In this document: positions 34,935 through 44,053 of the stretch, piece after piece | Layout: each line of letters starts with the position of its first letter | Numbering within the stretch: position 1 is the stretch's first letter | Assembly (NCBI RefSeq): GCF_020524025.1 | Contig: NZ_JAIVKN010000001.1 | Location: 1,116,001-1,180,000, forward strand | DNA length: 64,000 nt | Direction: 5' to 3' | DNA from: Halobacillus litoralis | Lineage (GTDB): Bacteria; Bacillota; Bacilli; Bacillales; Halobacillaceae | Made by a program: the position numbers and the translations under genes | The notes under the pieces: model-generated | What the model was told of the DNA's origin: nothing | Databases searched by the model: none | The model's input: the letters and a program-made list of their open reading frames with translations, nothing else

Positions 34935-35597
34935 TTAACCCTTTTTCACAGATTTGGCTGCTAAGTCACCAATATACTGGACGACCTGAACCATTACAAT
35001 CAAAAGGATGACTGTTGTGAACATTACAAAATTATCATAGCGGTAATATCCATATCTTATTGCTAAATCACCAATACCTCCGCCCCCGATTGCCCCAGCC
35101 ATTGCTGAGTAGCCGATCAGGCTGATTGCTGTAATTGTCAAACCGCTGATTAAGCCTGATTTAATTTCAGGAAAGATAATATCTTTGATAATTAACCACG
35201 GAGAAGCACCACATGCGATGGCAGCTTCAATCACCCCACGGTCAATGTCTCTTGCTGAAGACTCAACAATTCTTGCATAAAAAGGGATGGCAGCAACAGA
35301 TAAAGATACCGAAGCGGCTACAGGGCCAGTTGTCGTTCCCAGTAAAAGGTTGGTAAAAGGAAATAAGAAGACCAATAAAATGATGAAGGGTACGGACCGG
35401 ACTAAATTAACAATGACACCTGTCACACTCTTAATCCATTTATTCTCTAAGAATAAATCCTTCTCTGTAACAAAAAGCAGCAAACCAAGTGGTAATCCTG
35501 CAATTAAGGCAACTACTAGTCCAATGCTTACCATAATTAGTGTTTCAATAAAAGATTTATTCAGCTCTGGCCATAGATTGATCAATTGATCGAGCAT
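34935..35597 (-). CDS. metP: Methionine ABC transporter permease
   Basis: 220 residues, five to six transmembrane segments, and the binding-protein-dependent permease EAA loop (EAAIACGASPWLIIKDIIFPE, about 125-145). Partner of MetN and MetQ. The ATG lies 41 bp inside metN, behind GGAGGTG, indicating translational coupling. Also named metI in other species. Confidence 0.94.
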   Translation of the reverse strand: MLDQLINLWPELNKSFIETLIMVSIGLVVALIAGLPLGLLLFVTEKDLFLENKWIKSVTGVIVNLVRSVPFIILLVFLFPFTNLLLGTTTGPVAASVSLSVAAIPFYARIVESSARDIDRGVIEAAIACGASPWLIIKDIIFPEIKSGLISGLTITAISLIGYSAMAGAIGGGGIGDLAIRYGYYRYDNFVMFTTVILLIVMVQVVQYIGDLAAKSVKKG

Positions 35598-36600
35598 TTT
35601 TTAGCACCTCCACATCTCCCAGAGTACTTCTTAGACTATTTAGTGCACCTCTTACTTCTTTCGCTTCTCCAGTTAGTTCCATAACAAACGTTCCCAGTGC
35701 CTGATTCTGTATGTAGTCAACTTTCCCATGGAGTATATTTCCACGCACTTTGTGATGCTGCAGTAAATCTGACACAATCGCTTCCCCGGCTGTTTCCCCG
35801 GTGAATTTAAGATGGACGATCGTCCCCTCACTTTTATCGAAGAGAACTTCAGGAATCGTAAAGTCAATAACTGTTTGAATAAAGCGCTTTGTTAAATCAT
35901 TTTTCGGTGCAGCAAAGATATCGTAAGTATTTCCTTCCTCAACCACTCTGCCTTCTTCCATAACGGCACAACGATCACAAATTTCCTTCACGACTTCCAT
36001 CTCATGAGTAATTAAGACGATTGTCAAACCCAGTTCACTATTAATTTTTTTCAGAAGTTTAAGGATTGACTGCGTTGTATGAGGATCCAATGCAGATGTG
36101 GCTTCATCACACAATAAAACTTTCGGATTATTGGCAAGTGCCCTTGCGATGCTCACCCGTTGTTTTTGTCCTCCGCTCAGCTGAGCAGGAAACTGATTTG
36201 CTTTATCTGATAATCCTACAAGATCCAGCAGTTTTTCTGCTCGCTTCTTTCGTTCCACCCGACCGACGCCTGCGGCTTTTAAAGCAAAGCTGACATTTTC
36301 CACGACAGTCTTAGACATAGCAAGGTGAAAACCTTGGAAAATCATACCAATTGACTGTCTTGCCTTTCGAAGTTCTTTAGATGACAATGACATGAGATCG
36401 ATTCCATCCATCATCACCTTTCCACTTGTCGGCCGTTCAAGGATATTCATACAGCGAATGAGCGTACTTTTCCCTGCTCCACTATAGCCCACGACACCAA
36501 AAATTTCCCCCTGCTTAATGTCTAAAGAAACATCGTTTACACCAATAACCGTTCCTTCTTTAGAAGTATAGATTTTACTGAGCTTTTCAATTGAAATCAT
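35557..36600 (-). CDS. metN: Methionine ABC transporter ATP-binding protein
   Basis: 347 residues: ABC ATPase with Walker A GYSGAGKST (about 38), signature LSGGQKQR (about 140), Walker B VLLCDEATSALDP, and a C-terminal NIL regulatory domain (about 265-340) which in MetN senses internal methionine. First gene of the operon, 120 bp after the SAM riboswitch terminator. A GGAGGCAGGG ribosome site precedes the ATG. Confidence 0.95.
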   Translation of the reverse strand: MISIEKLSKIYTSKEGTVIGVNDVSLDIKQGEIFGVVGYSGAGKSTLIRCMNILERPTSGKVMMDGIDLMSLSSKELRKARQSIGMIFQGFHLAMSKTVVENVSFALKAAGVGRVERKKRAEKLLDLVGLSDKANQFPAQLSGGQKQRVSIARALANNPKVLLCDEATSALDPHTTQSILKLLKKINSELGLTIVLITHEMEVVKEICDRCAVMEEGRVVEEGNTYDIFAAPKNDLTKRFIQTVIDFTIPEVLFDKSEGTIVHLKFTGETAGEAIVSDLLQHHKVRGNILHGKVDYIQNQALGTFVMELTGEAKEVRGALNSLRSTLGDVEVLKNARSIDQSMARAE

Positions 36601-36723
36601 TTCCCTGCCTCCTTTTCCAGTGCTGACTTAATTCTGCTTACTTTGACACCCTCATCATGCCACTTACTACTTCAAGTTGTAGGAAAGCATTGAATAGTAA
36701 TTTCTCCTCACTCCTAAATTAGA

Positions 36724-36890
36724 CCAAAAGAAAAACCCTTTCCATTTTGGAAGAGAGTCTCGCAATCATCAGGACCTGCAAAACTCTTATCTTCCAGAAT
36801 GTTTTCCATTCTGTTGGAATTAGCACCACTCCACGGAAGGTTGCTGTGACATCAAAGGGCCTATCCCTCAGTCACTCTCGATAAGAATTA
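36724..36890 (-). promoter_or_regulatory. SAM-I (S-box) riboswitch with terminator
   Basis: Read on the minus strand, P1 arms CTTATC (36885-36880) and GATAAG (36791-36786) enclose the conserved S-box core GAGGGATAGGCCC...TGATG...CAGCAACC. The expression platform downstream has a hairpin (CTCTTCC...GGAAAGGG, about 36728-36758) and a U-rich run. Methionine/SAM excess should terminate transcription of metNPQ. Confidence 0.93.
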
Positions 36891-37062
36891 TCATCGGGTA
36901 ATTCAGTTATGATTTAACACTTTAACGCAGATTATTAGATTTGTAAACAATATTCGGAACTTTTCCACATTAAGAGATTGAATATGTTGGAAAACACGTC
37001 CATTTGTTTAATGGATAGGAAAGATAAGGAATAAAAAAGTAAATTTGAAAGGAGATTGATGG

Positions 37063-37410
37063 ATGAATAAAAATGCTGTACAAGTACTAGAGGACTATCG
37101 TCAAGGAATTGAAGAGTTAACCAATTATCTGCCTGAAGCAACAAAAGATTATAACCGCTTCACTGGGGCATTTTTTGAGAGTGGTGAAATTGATAAATCT
37201 ATAAAACATTTAATGGCCCTTGCTATCAGTTTAAAAGATGGAGATCAAGCAAGCATGACTTATCACCTGGATCAATGTGTAGAGCTTGGCTGCAGTGATC
37301 AGCAAATTTATGAAACGATGGGTGTTGGAGCAGCTTACGGCGGGGGTTCCGCAATGAGTCAGGCGGTCACTTCGGGAATGAACATCTTAAAAGAACTTCG
37401 TGAACGCTGA
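37063..37410 (+). CDS. Carboxymuconolactone decarboxylase / AhpD-like protein without the cysteine pair
   Basis: 115 residues with the AhpD-like helical fold: IDKSIKHLMALAISLKDGDQASMTYHLDQCVELG (about 44-76) aligns with the CMD family active region, and GVGAAYGGGSAMSQA follows. The CxxC used for thiol peroxidase/reductant activity in AhpD-type members is replaced (DQAS), so that redox chemistry is not expected; the His of TYHLDQ is kept. AAAGGAGATTGATGG precedes the ATG. Monocistronic. Function unknown. Confidence 0.82.
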   Translation: MNKNAVQVLEDYRQGIEELTNYLPEATKDYNRFTGAFFESGEIDKSIKHLMALAISLKDGDQASMTYHLDQCVELGCSDQQIYETMGVGAAYGGGSAMSQAVTSGMNILKELRER

Positions 37411-37437
37411 AACACCTGATTTTAACCAGGCTTTCAG

Positions 37438-37472
37438 CTTGTAGAGAAACCGTATTTTTCTACAAGTTTTTT
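37438..37472 (+). terminator. Terminator of the CMD-like gene
   Basis: CTTGTAGA (37438-37445) pairs with TCTACAAG (37459-37466), plus an inner AAA/TTT, then T6. Confidence 0.85.
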
Positions 37473-37575
37473 GCTGTCAGAACAGGAGACCGTTCCCTTT
37501 TCACGGACGACACCCTTGTTCAAGCACAGTATGTCTGGACCAGGACCTGCTCTCCTTTTGTTGTGATGAAAAACA

Positions 37576-37628
37576 AAAAAGCTTCCCCTTCACTTAGACA
37601 CCAGGACCAAGTGAAGGGAAAGCTTTTT
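37576..37628 (-). terminator. Terminator facing the FAD dehydrogenase gene
   Basis: A 20-bp stem with one mismatch (37576-37595 with 37609-37628), A/T runs at both ends. It lies 127 bp past the stop of the leftward FAD gene; the remaining 37473-37754 segment holds nothing else recognisable. Confidence 0.7.
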
Positions 37629-37754
37629 CAAATATTATAAGGCTGCCGACATCAAAGTCTGTCAACGGACTATTCTTTTCCACGTTTCATCCAATTCTCT
37701 ATATTTTTCGTTCACTATTAAATGTGGTCGGATCTTTCAAAATTGGAATGAAAA

Positions 37755-39128
37755 TCAAATCATGTCAGCGCTTTGATAATTGACGGCCTGCGACGATACC
37801 ATATGCTGACCCAAGTATAAACCGCTGGCGGCTGCTTGAGCCAGAGAATGGGTGACCCCAGAACAGTCCCCTACTAAGTAAAGCCCTGAAAGTGACGTCT
37901 GAAAATATGGATCTGTAAAAATATGGGCCTCATAAAACTTAGCGTCTAAACCATATAAGAGCGTATCAGAATCAATAGATTCACCTAGTAACCCTTCTAA
38001 TCTTGTAAAAAATTCCAAGAGAGATTCTATATAAAGATCAGGGACCTCTTCACGCAGATCTCCAGCTTCAGCTTGCAGAGATGGGCAGATACTCCCCTCG
38101 CAGCTTCCCTTTGATCGTTTACCCGCTCTTAAATCTTCATATCGCTGGACAACGATCCGGTTCGACCCTCTATTTATTCCACCGATAACACGCTCAGCAG
38201 CACTCATAGCTTCTTTGTGGTTGTCGTAGTAACGGGGCACAAATAAAGAAAAGTTTAAGTTAGACCCGGGCGTCTTTTTTTCACGTTTATTCTGCCCATC
38301 CGGCATTACGAGGCCATGTTGATACTTCCGAATAATTCTCCCGTTTGGATTCATGCAGTACGTTGTAGCTGAAAAGGTGTCTGTTTTAATATTCAATTTC
38401 GTTTCAAATGTATCCTGCAGAATTGAATCAAGCTGGTTACCGCGCATTTCTACCCGAATCCCAAGGTCAAGCCTTGTTTTTTGTGGTTTCAACCCTAGTT
38501 TATCAGCCATTGAATGCAGCCACTCACTCCCACTGTTCCCTGTTGCCAGTACAACCTTTGAACTAAAAAAATCACCACTATTTGTTTGGATTCGAAAACC
38601 CTTCCTAATCCTTTCAAGTTTCTGAACAGACGTACAAAATGTGAAGGAAACTTGTTGGATCAGTTGATCATACATTTTCTGAAAGATTGATTGTGCAAGT
38701 CCAGTCCCTAAATGACGAACATCGGTTGAGAACACGTTTAGTGCGTATCGAGCCGATCTTTGTGATAAATGCTCGTTTTTTGTACTGTACTTTTCAACAG
38801 CATCTCCGCCGAAGGAACAAAGGATTTGATCCACCTTCCTCATGTATCTTAAACTTTCAGTTTCACCGATCTTCTGTGCAAGCTCTCCGCCAAAGTCATT
38901 AGTATAGTTGAATTTTCCTTCCGACTTACCAAGACCCGCAAATCCTATGTATTTTTCGCACCCATCTTCACACGTACAAGCTCTTCCTTCATCAAGACCA
39001 CAAGAACGTTCCGCCAATGGTTTTCCTTTGTCGATGACATGAATACGGCAGTCCGGACTTTTTTCTATCAGTGAAAGGGCAAGAAATATGCTGCTTACAC
39101 CTGCTCCAATAATCGTAACATCATGCAT
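37755..39128 (-). CDS. FAD-dependent dehydrogenase (COG2509-like)
   Basis: 457 residues starting MHDVTIIGAGVSSIF (GxGxxS variant of the FAD fold), with a Cys-rich stretch CGLDEGRACTCEDGC (about 43-57), TGNSGSEWL, and the C-terminal FAD site LYLVGDCSGVTHSLAQAAASG. Large family of putative NAD(P)/FAD oxidoreductases with no fixed reaction. The frame extends 14 codons upstream, but GGAGGGG directly precedes the ATG at 39128. 14 bp downstream of an acetyltransferase gene, so likely cotranscribed. Confidence 0.8.
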   Translation of the reverse strand: MHDVTIIGAGVSSIFLALSLIEKSPDCRIHVIDKGKPLAERSCGLDEGRACTCEDGCEKYIGFAGLGKSEGKFNYTNDFGGELAQKIGETESLRYMRKVDQILCSFGGDAVEKYSTKNEHLSQRSARYALNVFSTDVRHLGTGLAQSIFQKMYDQLIQQVSFTFCTSVQKLERIRKGFRIQTNSGDFFSSKVVLATGNSGSEWLHSMADKLGLKPQKTRLDLGIRVEMRGNQLDSILQDTFETKLNIKTDTFSATTYCMNPNGRIIRKYQHGLVMPDGQNKREKKTPGSNLNFSLFVPRYYDNHKEAMSAAERVIGGINRGSNRIVVQRYEDLRAGKRSKGSCEGSICPSLQAEAGDLREEVPDLYIESLLEFFTRLEGLLGESIDSDTLLYGLDAKFYEAHIFTDPYFQTSLSGLYLVGDCSGVTHSLAQAAASGLYLGQHMVSSQAVNYQSADMI

Positions 39129-39142
39129 GAGACCCCTCCCTT

Positions 39143-39718
39143 TCATACCCGTATTTTCGCATAAATACATGTATCCGTAAGCCTTTTTTTATCAACAGAG
39201 CGATCTTCATTCCGAAGAATTCCCTCAAGATTGTAGTCAAGAGCTTCAGGAATGGCCCGGCTTTTTATATTTTCAGCTTCACAGCGAATTTCCACTCTAG
39301 ATCCTCCTAAATCCTCTAAAGCAAATGATGTTAAGGCTCCGACTGCCTCTCTCATATATCCTCTGCCACTGTGCTTTGTATGCATCCAGTAACCAATTTC
39401 AAACTTAGGTACATCCCAGTCAATATTGTGAAAACCTGTAGACCCCAGAAATGTTCCATCTTCTTTCAGATAAATTAAGTATCGTAATTTTTCTCTTGTT
39501 AGAAAATGCGCATGAGCTTCTCTGGCATTAATCTCTGTATCCTCAACACTTGGAGTAGTTTGAACAAAACCAAGCCACGGCTTTAACTCGTTTATAGAAT
39601 CCTGGATGGCTTTATTTACAGCCGGTCCATCTCCTGGCATTGGCATTCTTAATTGTAATCGCTCTGTTTCAATGGTTGTTTTTACATCAATCATTATGGG
39701 GTTCAACGTTTCATCCAC
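39143..39718 (-). CDS. GNAT acetyltransferase, RimJ/RimL type
   Basis: 191 residues. ETERLQLRMPMPGD at the N-terminus and the acetyl-CoA region IGYWMHTKHSGRGYMREAVGALTSFA (Q/RxxGxG/A) identify a RimJ/RimL-like acetyltransferase that modifies protein N-termini or small amines; target unknown. The frame opens with GTG next to AAGGAG, which is too close; a TTG four codons later or the ATG of MIDVKTT may be used. Operon with the FAD dehydrogenase downstream. Confidence 0.85.
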   Translation of the reverse strand: MDETLNPIMIDVKTTIETERLQLRMPMPGDGPAVNKAIQDSINELKPWLGFVQTTPSVEDTEINAREAHAHFLTREKLRYLIYLKEDGTFLGSTGFHNIDWDVPKFEIGYWMHTKHSGRGYMREAVGALTSFALEDLGGSRVEIRCEAENIKSRAIPEALDYNLEGILRNEDRSVDKKRLTDTCIYAKIRV

Positions 39719-39972
39719 TCCTTATAAAGGTTACTCAGCATTTTTTGATGTCTTTGCTGAAATCTCTTAGAAAATATGGATCTATTAACCATAGCGTAGA
39801 TCACGCTCCACTTATCCTGAACGTGTAAAAGAACGAAGAGGTGTTCATTCCTATGACCGGCATCCATTTTTTCTGAGCCACCCTTCTTATTTAATGAAAC
39901 AACGAATAATGGAGCTGAATTCATTTGAAAATTCTTACTATCTATCAAAACCCAATTCTCATATCTTTGCAA
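39703..39972 (-). CDS. Hypothetical 89-residue ORF, doubtful
   Basis: The frame has ordinary amino-acid composition (KKGGSEKMDAGHRNEHLFVLL; C-terminal SKRFQQRHQKMLSNLYKEWMKR) and ends 16 bp inside the acetyltransferase, whose ribosome site it contains. Its own start lacks a good ribosome site. No family recognised; it may be a short coupled gene or a remnant. Confidence 0.3.
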   Translation of the reverse strand: MQRYENWVLIDSKNFQMNSAPLFVVSLNKKGGSEKMDAGHRNEHLFVLLHVQDKWSVIYAMVNRSIFSKRFQQRHQKMLSNLYKEWMKR

Positions 39973-40201
39973 TAGCTCTACAAATATCTTTTATATATGT
40001 CTATAGGAAATGGTACGAAGGGCAGCCATTATGTGATCCAGGTGACATTTCATGCATAAAGACCTTGTTCCATTGAATAGCTTATTAAGGTCAACGCTTT
40101 CTGTAGACATTTATAATGGAAAGGATGGTCATTTTTTGTAGGGAAGGAGTCTACGATGAGTCTTCGTTATTTACTCTCAAATTGAGTAAGGGAGGAGTCT
40201 T

Positions 40202-40513
40202 ATGTCAGCAGCACGTATCCTCATGTGGGTAACGGGAGGTCTTGAGGCATTTTTAGGGATTCCAGTTTTCGGCGGGACGTTTATCCTGTCTTTATTATGG
40301 ACGCCGCTTGCAGTAATGTTGATTCTTCACATCCTGACCCTTGTACTTGCACAGAAACAAGGCAGAGAAACACGTGGGAGTGTCCTTGGTATCCTTACAT
40401 CCTGTATTGCCTGGATTCCATTTTTAGGTATGGTTATGCATATTTTAACGGCCATTTTCCTCCTCATTGATGCAGCTGAAAAGGATCCGGAACGAGAGAA
40501 ACAAATGGCTTAA
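40202..40513 (+). CDS. Small polytopic membrane protein
   Basis: 103 residues with three hydrophobic segments (ILMWVTGGLEAFLGIPVFGGTFI; LLWTPLAVMLILHILTLVLA; GILTSCIAWIPFLGMVMHILTAIFLLI) and a charged C-terminus. GGGAGGAG lies seven bases before the ATG. No function known. Monocistronic, closed by a hairpin at 40523-40548. Confidence 0.75.
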   Translation: MSAARILMWVTGGLEAFLGIPVFGGTFILSLLWTPLAVMLILHILTLVLAQKQGRETRGSVLGILTSCIAWIPFLGMVMHILTAIFLLIDAAEKDPEREKQMA

Positions 40514-40522
40514 AGAGTAAAT

Positions 40523-40548
40523 AAGTGACCTCCTAAGGGATCACTTTT
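40523..40548 (+). terminator. Terminator of the small membrane-protein gene
   Basis: AAGTGA (40523-40528) pairs with TCACTT (40541-40546) around inner CC/GG pairs, followed by TTG; moderate strength. Confidence 0.6.
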
Positions 40549-40888
40549 GTATGTTATACCGAAGCTGATATTAAATAGAACCATAACTATTTCATAAAAG
40601 GGTTGTATGAACGACCGAGCCATTCTGCTTTCCTTTTAAGATACCTTCTAGTATTGAGTTTTACATGCCAACTACTGCTGTTAGTGGAGAGACTGTGATC
40701 CGCTCTAATAAAAGGGAGACTAATCGCAGACTTTCCATTTTAAGACTGGCATCCAACACAAAACCTCTGACCTATGTACAAGGGCTTCTCTGTGGCTTAC
40801 ACGTGTATCCGGTTTATATAAGGGTATTCTTATCAGGTTATACTTCCACTGCTAAACATCCTCAGTTTTTTATCATATACACAGTCTA
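40549..40888. other. Gene-free region
   Basis: An 84-codon plus-strand frame overlaps the end of the convergent membrane-protein gene, lacks a ribosome site and is not called. Nothing else stands out. Confidence 0.35.
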
Positions 40889-41338
40889 TTATCCAGTTAA
40901 CTCTATGTATTCCTTATAATAATATTCTTTGGCCTTCCATTTATTTTGACCATTCCGGAAACCTGTAAAGAGCGCTAGGGCAGTAAATATTCCTGATATT
41001 ACCCATGAAAAATCCGCACTTAAAATGGCTGGAATGATGACATTTATACTTTCAATAAAAGATGACTGCACATTGAAAAGAACACGATGGTCCCTCCAGC
41101 GGTCCTCCCATATCTTCCACAATTCCTGATTTGTTTTCCGACTCATATAGGTTTGATACAAAAACAGGCTGTAAAATAGAAGAGCCCCTAAATAGAAATA
41201 ACCGGTCACTTCTTTTAAAAACAGCTGACCCAATCCGATGCATGCGACCATAATTAAAAACATATGCCACATTGAACGTCGTGCTTTATTATGAATGATT
41301 CTCTGATTGATACTTTCTTTTTCCAGTGCTTCTTCCAT
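40889..41338 (-). CDS. Hypothetical membrane protein
   Basis: 149 residues, four hydrophobic segments: SMWHMFLIMVACIGLGQLF, YFYLGALLFYSLFLYQTYM, SINVIIPAILSADFSWVISGIFTALALF. The N- and C-termini are charged (MEEALEKESINQR; KAKEYYYKEYIE). AGAAGGGGG precedes the ATG. No family recognised. Confidence 0.7.
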   Translation of the reverse strand: MEEALEKESINQRIIHNKARRSMWHMFLIMVACIGLGQLFLKEVTGYFYLGALLFYSLFLYQTYMSRKTNQELWKIWEDRWRDHRVLFNVQSSFIESINVIIPAILSADFSWVISGIFTALALFTGFRNGQNKWKAKEYYYKEYIELTG

Positions 41339-41464
41339 CCTAACCCCCTTCTCTTTCTATTTAATAAAAATAAAGGTGGATCTTTTTCTTAAAGCCGATA
41401 AAAATACCTTAGAAATCAATCACGTTAAAGAAATGTGTTCATTACCACTGTCCCCTTGTAACAT

Positions 41465-41493
41465 TTATCCATTTTTATGTTTTAAATGGATAA
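41465..41493. repeat. 10-bp inverted repeat
   Basis: TTATCCATTT (41465-41474) and AAATGGATAA (41484-41493) with a 9-bp gap, in the space between ectC and the membrane-protein gene. Operator or hairpin for the membrane-protein gene; no U-tract. Confidence 0.5.
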
Positions 41494-41589
41494 TTCTCAA
41501 TAATAGTGTAACAGATTTTTCTGATAGTGCGAATTTTCCTACGATAGATTTATGATTCAGCTGTGAAGGGGTAAGCACTTTTTCATTCA

Positions 41590-41619
41590 AAAAAAAGTCT
41601 CTCCTAAACAGGAAAGACT
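41590..41619 (-). terminator. Terminator of ectC
   Basis: AGTCTCTCCT pairs with AGGAAAGACT (one G-U), 4-base loop, followed on the minus strand by a run of eight U. Confidence 0.88.
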
Positions 41620-42004
41620 ACTCTTCATCAAGAGGATAAACACCCTCTTCATTATGAACCTCATGACCATTGATGGGTGGATTAAAAACACAAATCATTC
41701 TCATATCTGTTTTTGCACATAATATATGTTCATCATGCTGATCTAGTGCGTAAAGTACATTTTTTCTAATCGGCCATACCTTTTGATCCTTTAATGTATG
41801 GACCTCCCCTTCGCCTTCAATACAATAGACAGATTCCAGATGGTGCTTGTACCAGATATGGGTTTCTGTTCCTGCTTTAATATGAGTATCATGAATGGAG
41901 TACCCCATCTGATCATCTTTCACTAGTAACCGTCGGCTGACCCAGTTTCCTCCATCCACTTCCTGATTTGATCCAATAATTTCTTCCAGTGAAATGACTT
42001 TCAT
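41618..42004 (-). CDS. ectC: L-ectoine synthase, orphan copy
   Basis: Cupin enzyme that cyclises N-gamma-acetyl-2,4-diaminobutyrate to ectoine, an osmoprotectant. 128 residues starting [11 protein letters not shown]. The three residues known to bind the catalytic iron in Paenibacillus EctC are at identical positions: Glu57, Tyr85 and His93. A longer frame exists upstream, but GGAGGAG lies just before the ATG at 42004. Neither ectA nor ectB is adjacent: the gene stands alone with its own terminator. Either a second copy besides an ectABC operon or a solitary gene using imported or shared substrate. Confidence 0.93.
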   Translation of the reverse strand: MKVISLEEIIGSNQEVDGGNWVSRRLLVKDDQMGYSIHDTHIKAGTETHIWYKHHLESVYCIEGEGEVHTLKDQKVWPIRKNVLYALDQHDEHILCAKTDMRMICVFNPPINGHEVHNEEGVYPLDEE

Positions 42005-42277
42005 CCTCACTCCTCCTTTTTTCACTCTATTCCCCACATTTAAATGTAGAACACCTTCTTGTATACTGAAATATAATTATGTAAACTACATGAAGGCTAA
42101 TTAATATAATTAATACAATGTATAGATAGATGGAAATGGAAAGAAGGTATGAATGGAGAAATTACTTTTTATCAGTCCTCCTACTCTTTAAAAGATAAAC
42201 ATAAAAAGCTGCATGTTATCATTCGTGTTTATTTATATATTAGTTCAAAATAGCAGGATGTTATTCTAAGATTCAAT

Positions 42278-42306
42278 AAAAAGAACGCTTTTATCAAAGC
42301 GTCCTT
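42278..42306 (-). terminator. Terminator of the GGDEF gene
   Basis: AAAG-A-ACGCTTT pairs with AAAGCGT-C-CTTT; U5 follows on the minus strand. Overlaps the stop codon region. Confidence 0.85.
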
Positions 42307-43118
42307 TGACGGATGTCATGGCCGCCAGCCCTTTTAACCTTATACATCGCTTGATCGGCTTGATCCAGAATTGCAACGAAATCTTTCTCTCCAAAACAAA
42401 ACTCGCATATCCCGATGCTTACAGTAATTTTTATGGTATGTCCTTCAATAAGAAAGGAGTCGCGAAATTGCTGGTGGATAAGAGAACATAGCTTTTCGGT
42501 TTTATACTGCTCAGTTGAATGAACAATTACAAACTCATCACCGCTCAGACGGTACACTTTATCTTCTAATCCTACCGACTTGGTTAGAACTAAAGCAATG
42601 AATCTTAAAACTTCATCTCCTATAACATGACCATAAGTATCATTGATCTGCTTAAATTCATTTACATCAAGAAAGAGAAGTGCATAATCCTTTCCCTGAT
42701 TCTGCTTATCTAAAAAAAACTGCTGCAGAGCCTGACGATTAGGCAGATCTGTCAAATCATCATGTAGAATGCAGTTCTGCGTCTCCTCAAGAGCGGCTAC
42801 GGTTTTATTAATATTCGTATTTAACTCCCCGACAACTCCGCCGACATTAAGTGTAGAGCGTGCAGACAAATCCCCGTTCCTGACAGACTGCAGTACACTG
42901 CTGAAATGATGGGTAAACTTCTTTGTGAATAGGTAAAAGACAAGGTGATTTACGACGCCAAGTAACAAACCTGCTATGATAGAAGCAAATAGAAACAGCG
43001 TAACAAGTTCTTTTGGGATAACGATAAATTGGGATAGGACAGTCGAAAAACATAGGCCGATGACAATACCCAATCCGACATAAACGGCAAGCATCCAAAG
43101 TAAGTAATGATTCTTCAT
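42294..43118 (-). CDS. Membrane diguanylate cyclase (HAMP-GGDEF)
   Basis: Makes c-di-GMP from GTP. 274 residues: two N-terminal transmembrane segments (LLWMLAVYVGLGIVIGLCF; LVTLFLFASIIAGLLLGVV), a HAMP-like linker with VRNGDLSARST, and a GGDEF domain (DDLTDLPNRQAL, about 120; active site RLSGDEFVIV, about 205; VSIGICEF). SGDEF is a permissible active-site variant. The RxxD inhibitory site five residues before it is absent, so no product feedback is expected. About 900 bp from a YkuI-type c-di-GMP-binding protein gene. Confidence 0.93.
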   Translation of the reverse strand: MKNHYLLWMLAVYVGLGIVIGLCFSTVLSQFIVIPKELVTLFLFASIIAGLLLGVVNHLVFYLFTKKFTHHFSSVLQSVRNGDLSARSTLNVGGVVGELNTNINKTVAALEETQNCILHDDLTDLPNRQALQQFFLDKQNQGKDYALLFLDVNEFKQINDTYGHVIGDEVLRFIALVLTKSVGLEDKVYRLSGDEFVIVHSTEQYKTEKLCSLIHQQFRDSFLIEGHTIKITVSIGICEFCFGEKDFVAILDQADQAMYKVKRAGGHDIRQRTL

Positions 43119-43422
43119 CTTAAACGACCTTTCTATATACGAGAACCTCCGGATGGTGTGGAATGGTTATATTGTCTAAAGCTTATCCGTTCTCTATGTA
43201 ATACTCCGCGCTTTCTATCAGCCATATCCCCAGTGCTAAAGGAATTAATGATTAAGAAGTATTTGTTCCTTCATTACCCTTTTCAAAAGCACCATACACC
43301 TCGAAAGACCTATTAATTCCTGGATCTTATTATACGTATTGAGGTACTCAAACAGCAACTGATTAGTTTTTATGGAATAGAACAAAGAAACAGAGGATGT
43401 CTAAAGGCTCACGTTTCAACCA
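43119..43422. other. Intergenic region
   Basis: Contains the GGDEF ribosome site and presumably its promoter; no repeat, hairpin or gene could be supported. Confidence 0.35.
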
Positions 43423-43904
43423 TTACTTTTTAATCATCGTCATAAATTGATGAGTATCCGTGTAAAAAAACTCATCCTGTACAAAACCTAAACTCCTATA
43501 AAGACGGATGGCTCTCCTATTAAAGGTGGCCACTGAAAGGCGGATAGGAATACCCGGATCTTTCTCTTCAATAAAGTCCAGAACAGCGCCGCAAAACACC
43601 TTTCCTTTTCCTTTACCAGTTAAAGCGGGGGCAAGACCCAGCCCCATGTCGATGCTGTCCTCTTTATAAACACCTGCTTCTTCTCCAGCCGGTACTCTTG
43701 ATGGCTGCCGGTACAAAAGAAACCAATATAGATATTGTTTTCAAACACAGCTTGGAAGTTCCCATCAAGTCTTTCCTTTAAACTCTCTTCGTCCGCTTTT
43801 ACATCATAAAAGTCATAAGGCGCTTCATAGCGCCATAATAATGACTCCCATGCTAGTTCTTTTGTCATTTCTCTAATAGAAACTTCGATAAATTCTTCCC
43901 CCAT
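43423..43904 (-). pseudogene. GNAT acetyltransferase broken by a frameshift
   Basis: Two overlapping frames together make one acetyltransferase of about 160 residues. The first (from 43904) ends its sensible text at IYIGFFCTG; the second continues RVPAGEEAGVYKEDSIDMGLGLAPALTGKGKGKVF (acetyl-CoA region) and ends FNRRAIRLYRSLGFVQDEFFY. The switch falls at about 43708-43710, where one missing base after GG would restore the frame. Either a recent mutation or a sequencing error. The intact protein would be a small-molecule N-acetyltransferase. Confidence 0.85.
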
Positions 43905-44053
43905 TCAAAATAAAGTCTGTCAGATACCTGCTCTATTTTTCATGATTTTCTAACTAAAAAATCAACACGGAGGTATAAAAGAGACTAAAACTCAGTAACC
44001 CCCTTCCTTGTAGTGCATAACCACATCTTCACCTATTTCCATAGACGTTAAGC

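Noticed and set aside
37497-37630. Repeated AGGACCA-type text and hairpin thought to be a mobile-element end
   Set aside because: No transposase fragment, no target duplication; the hairpin is an ordinary terminator.
40665-40919. 84-codon plus-strand frame
   Set aside because: No ribosome site and antisense overlap with a convergent membrane-protein gene.
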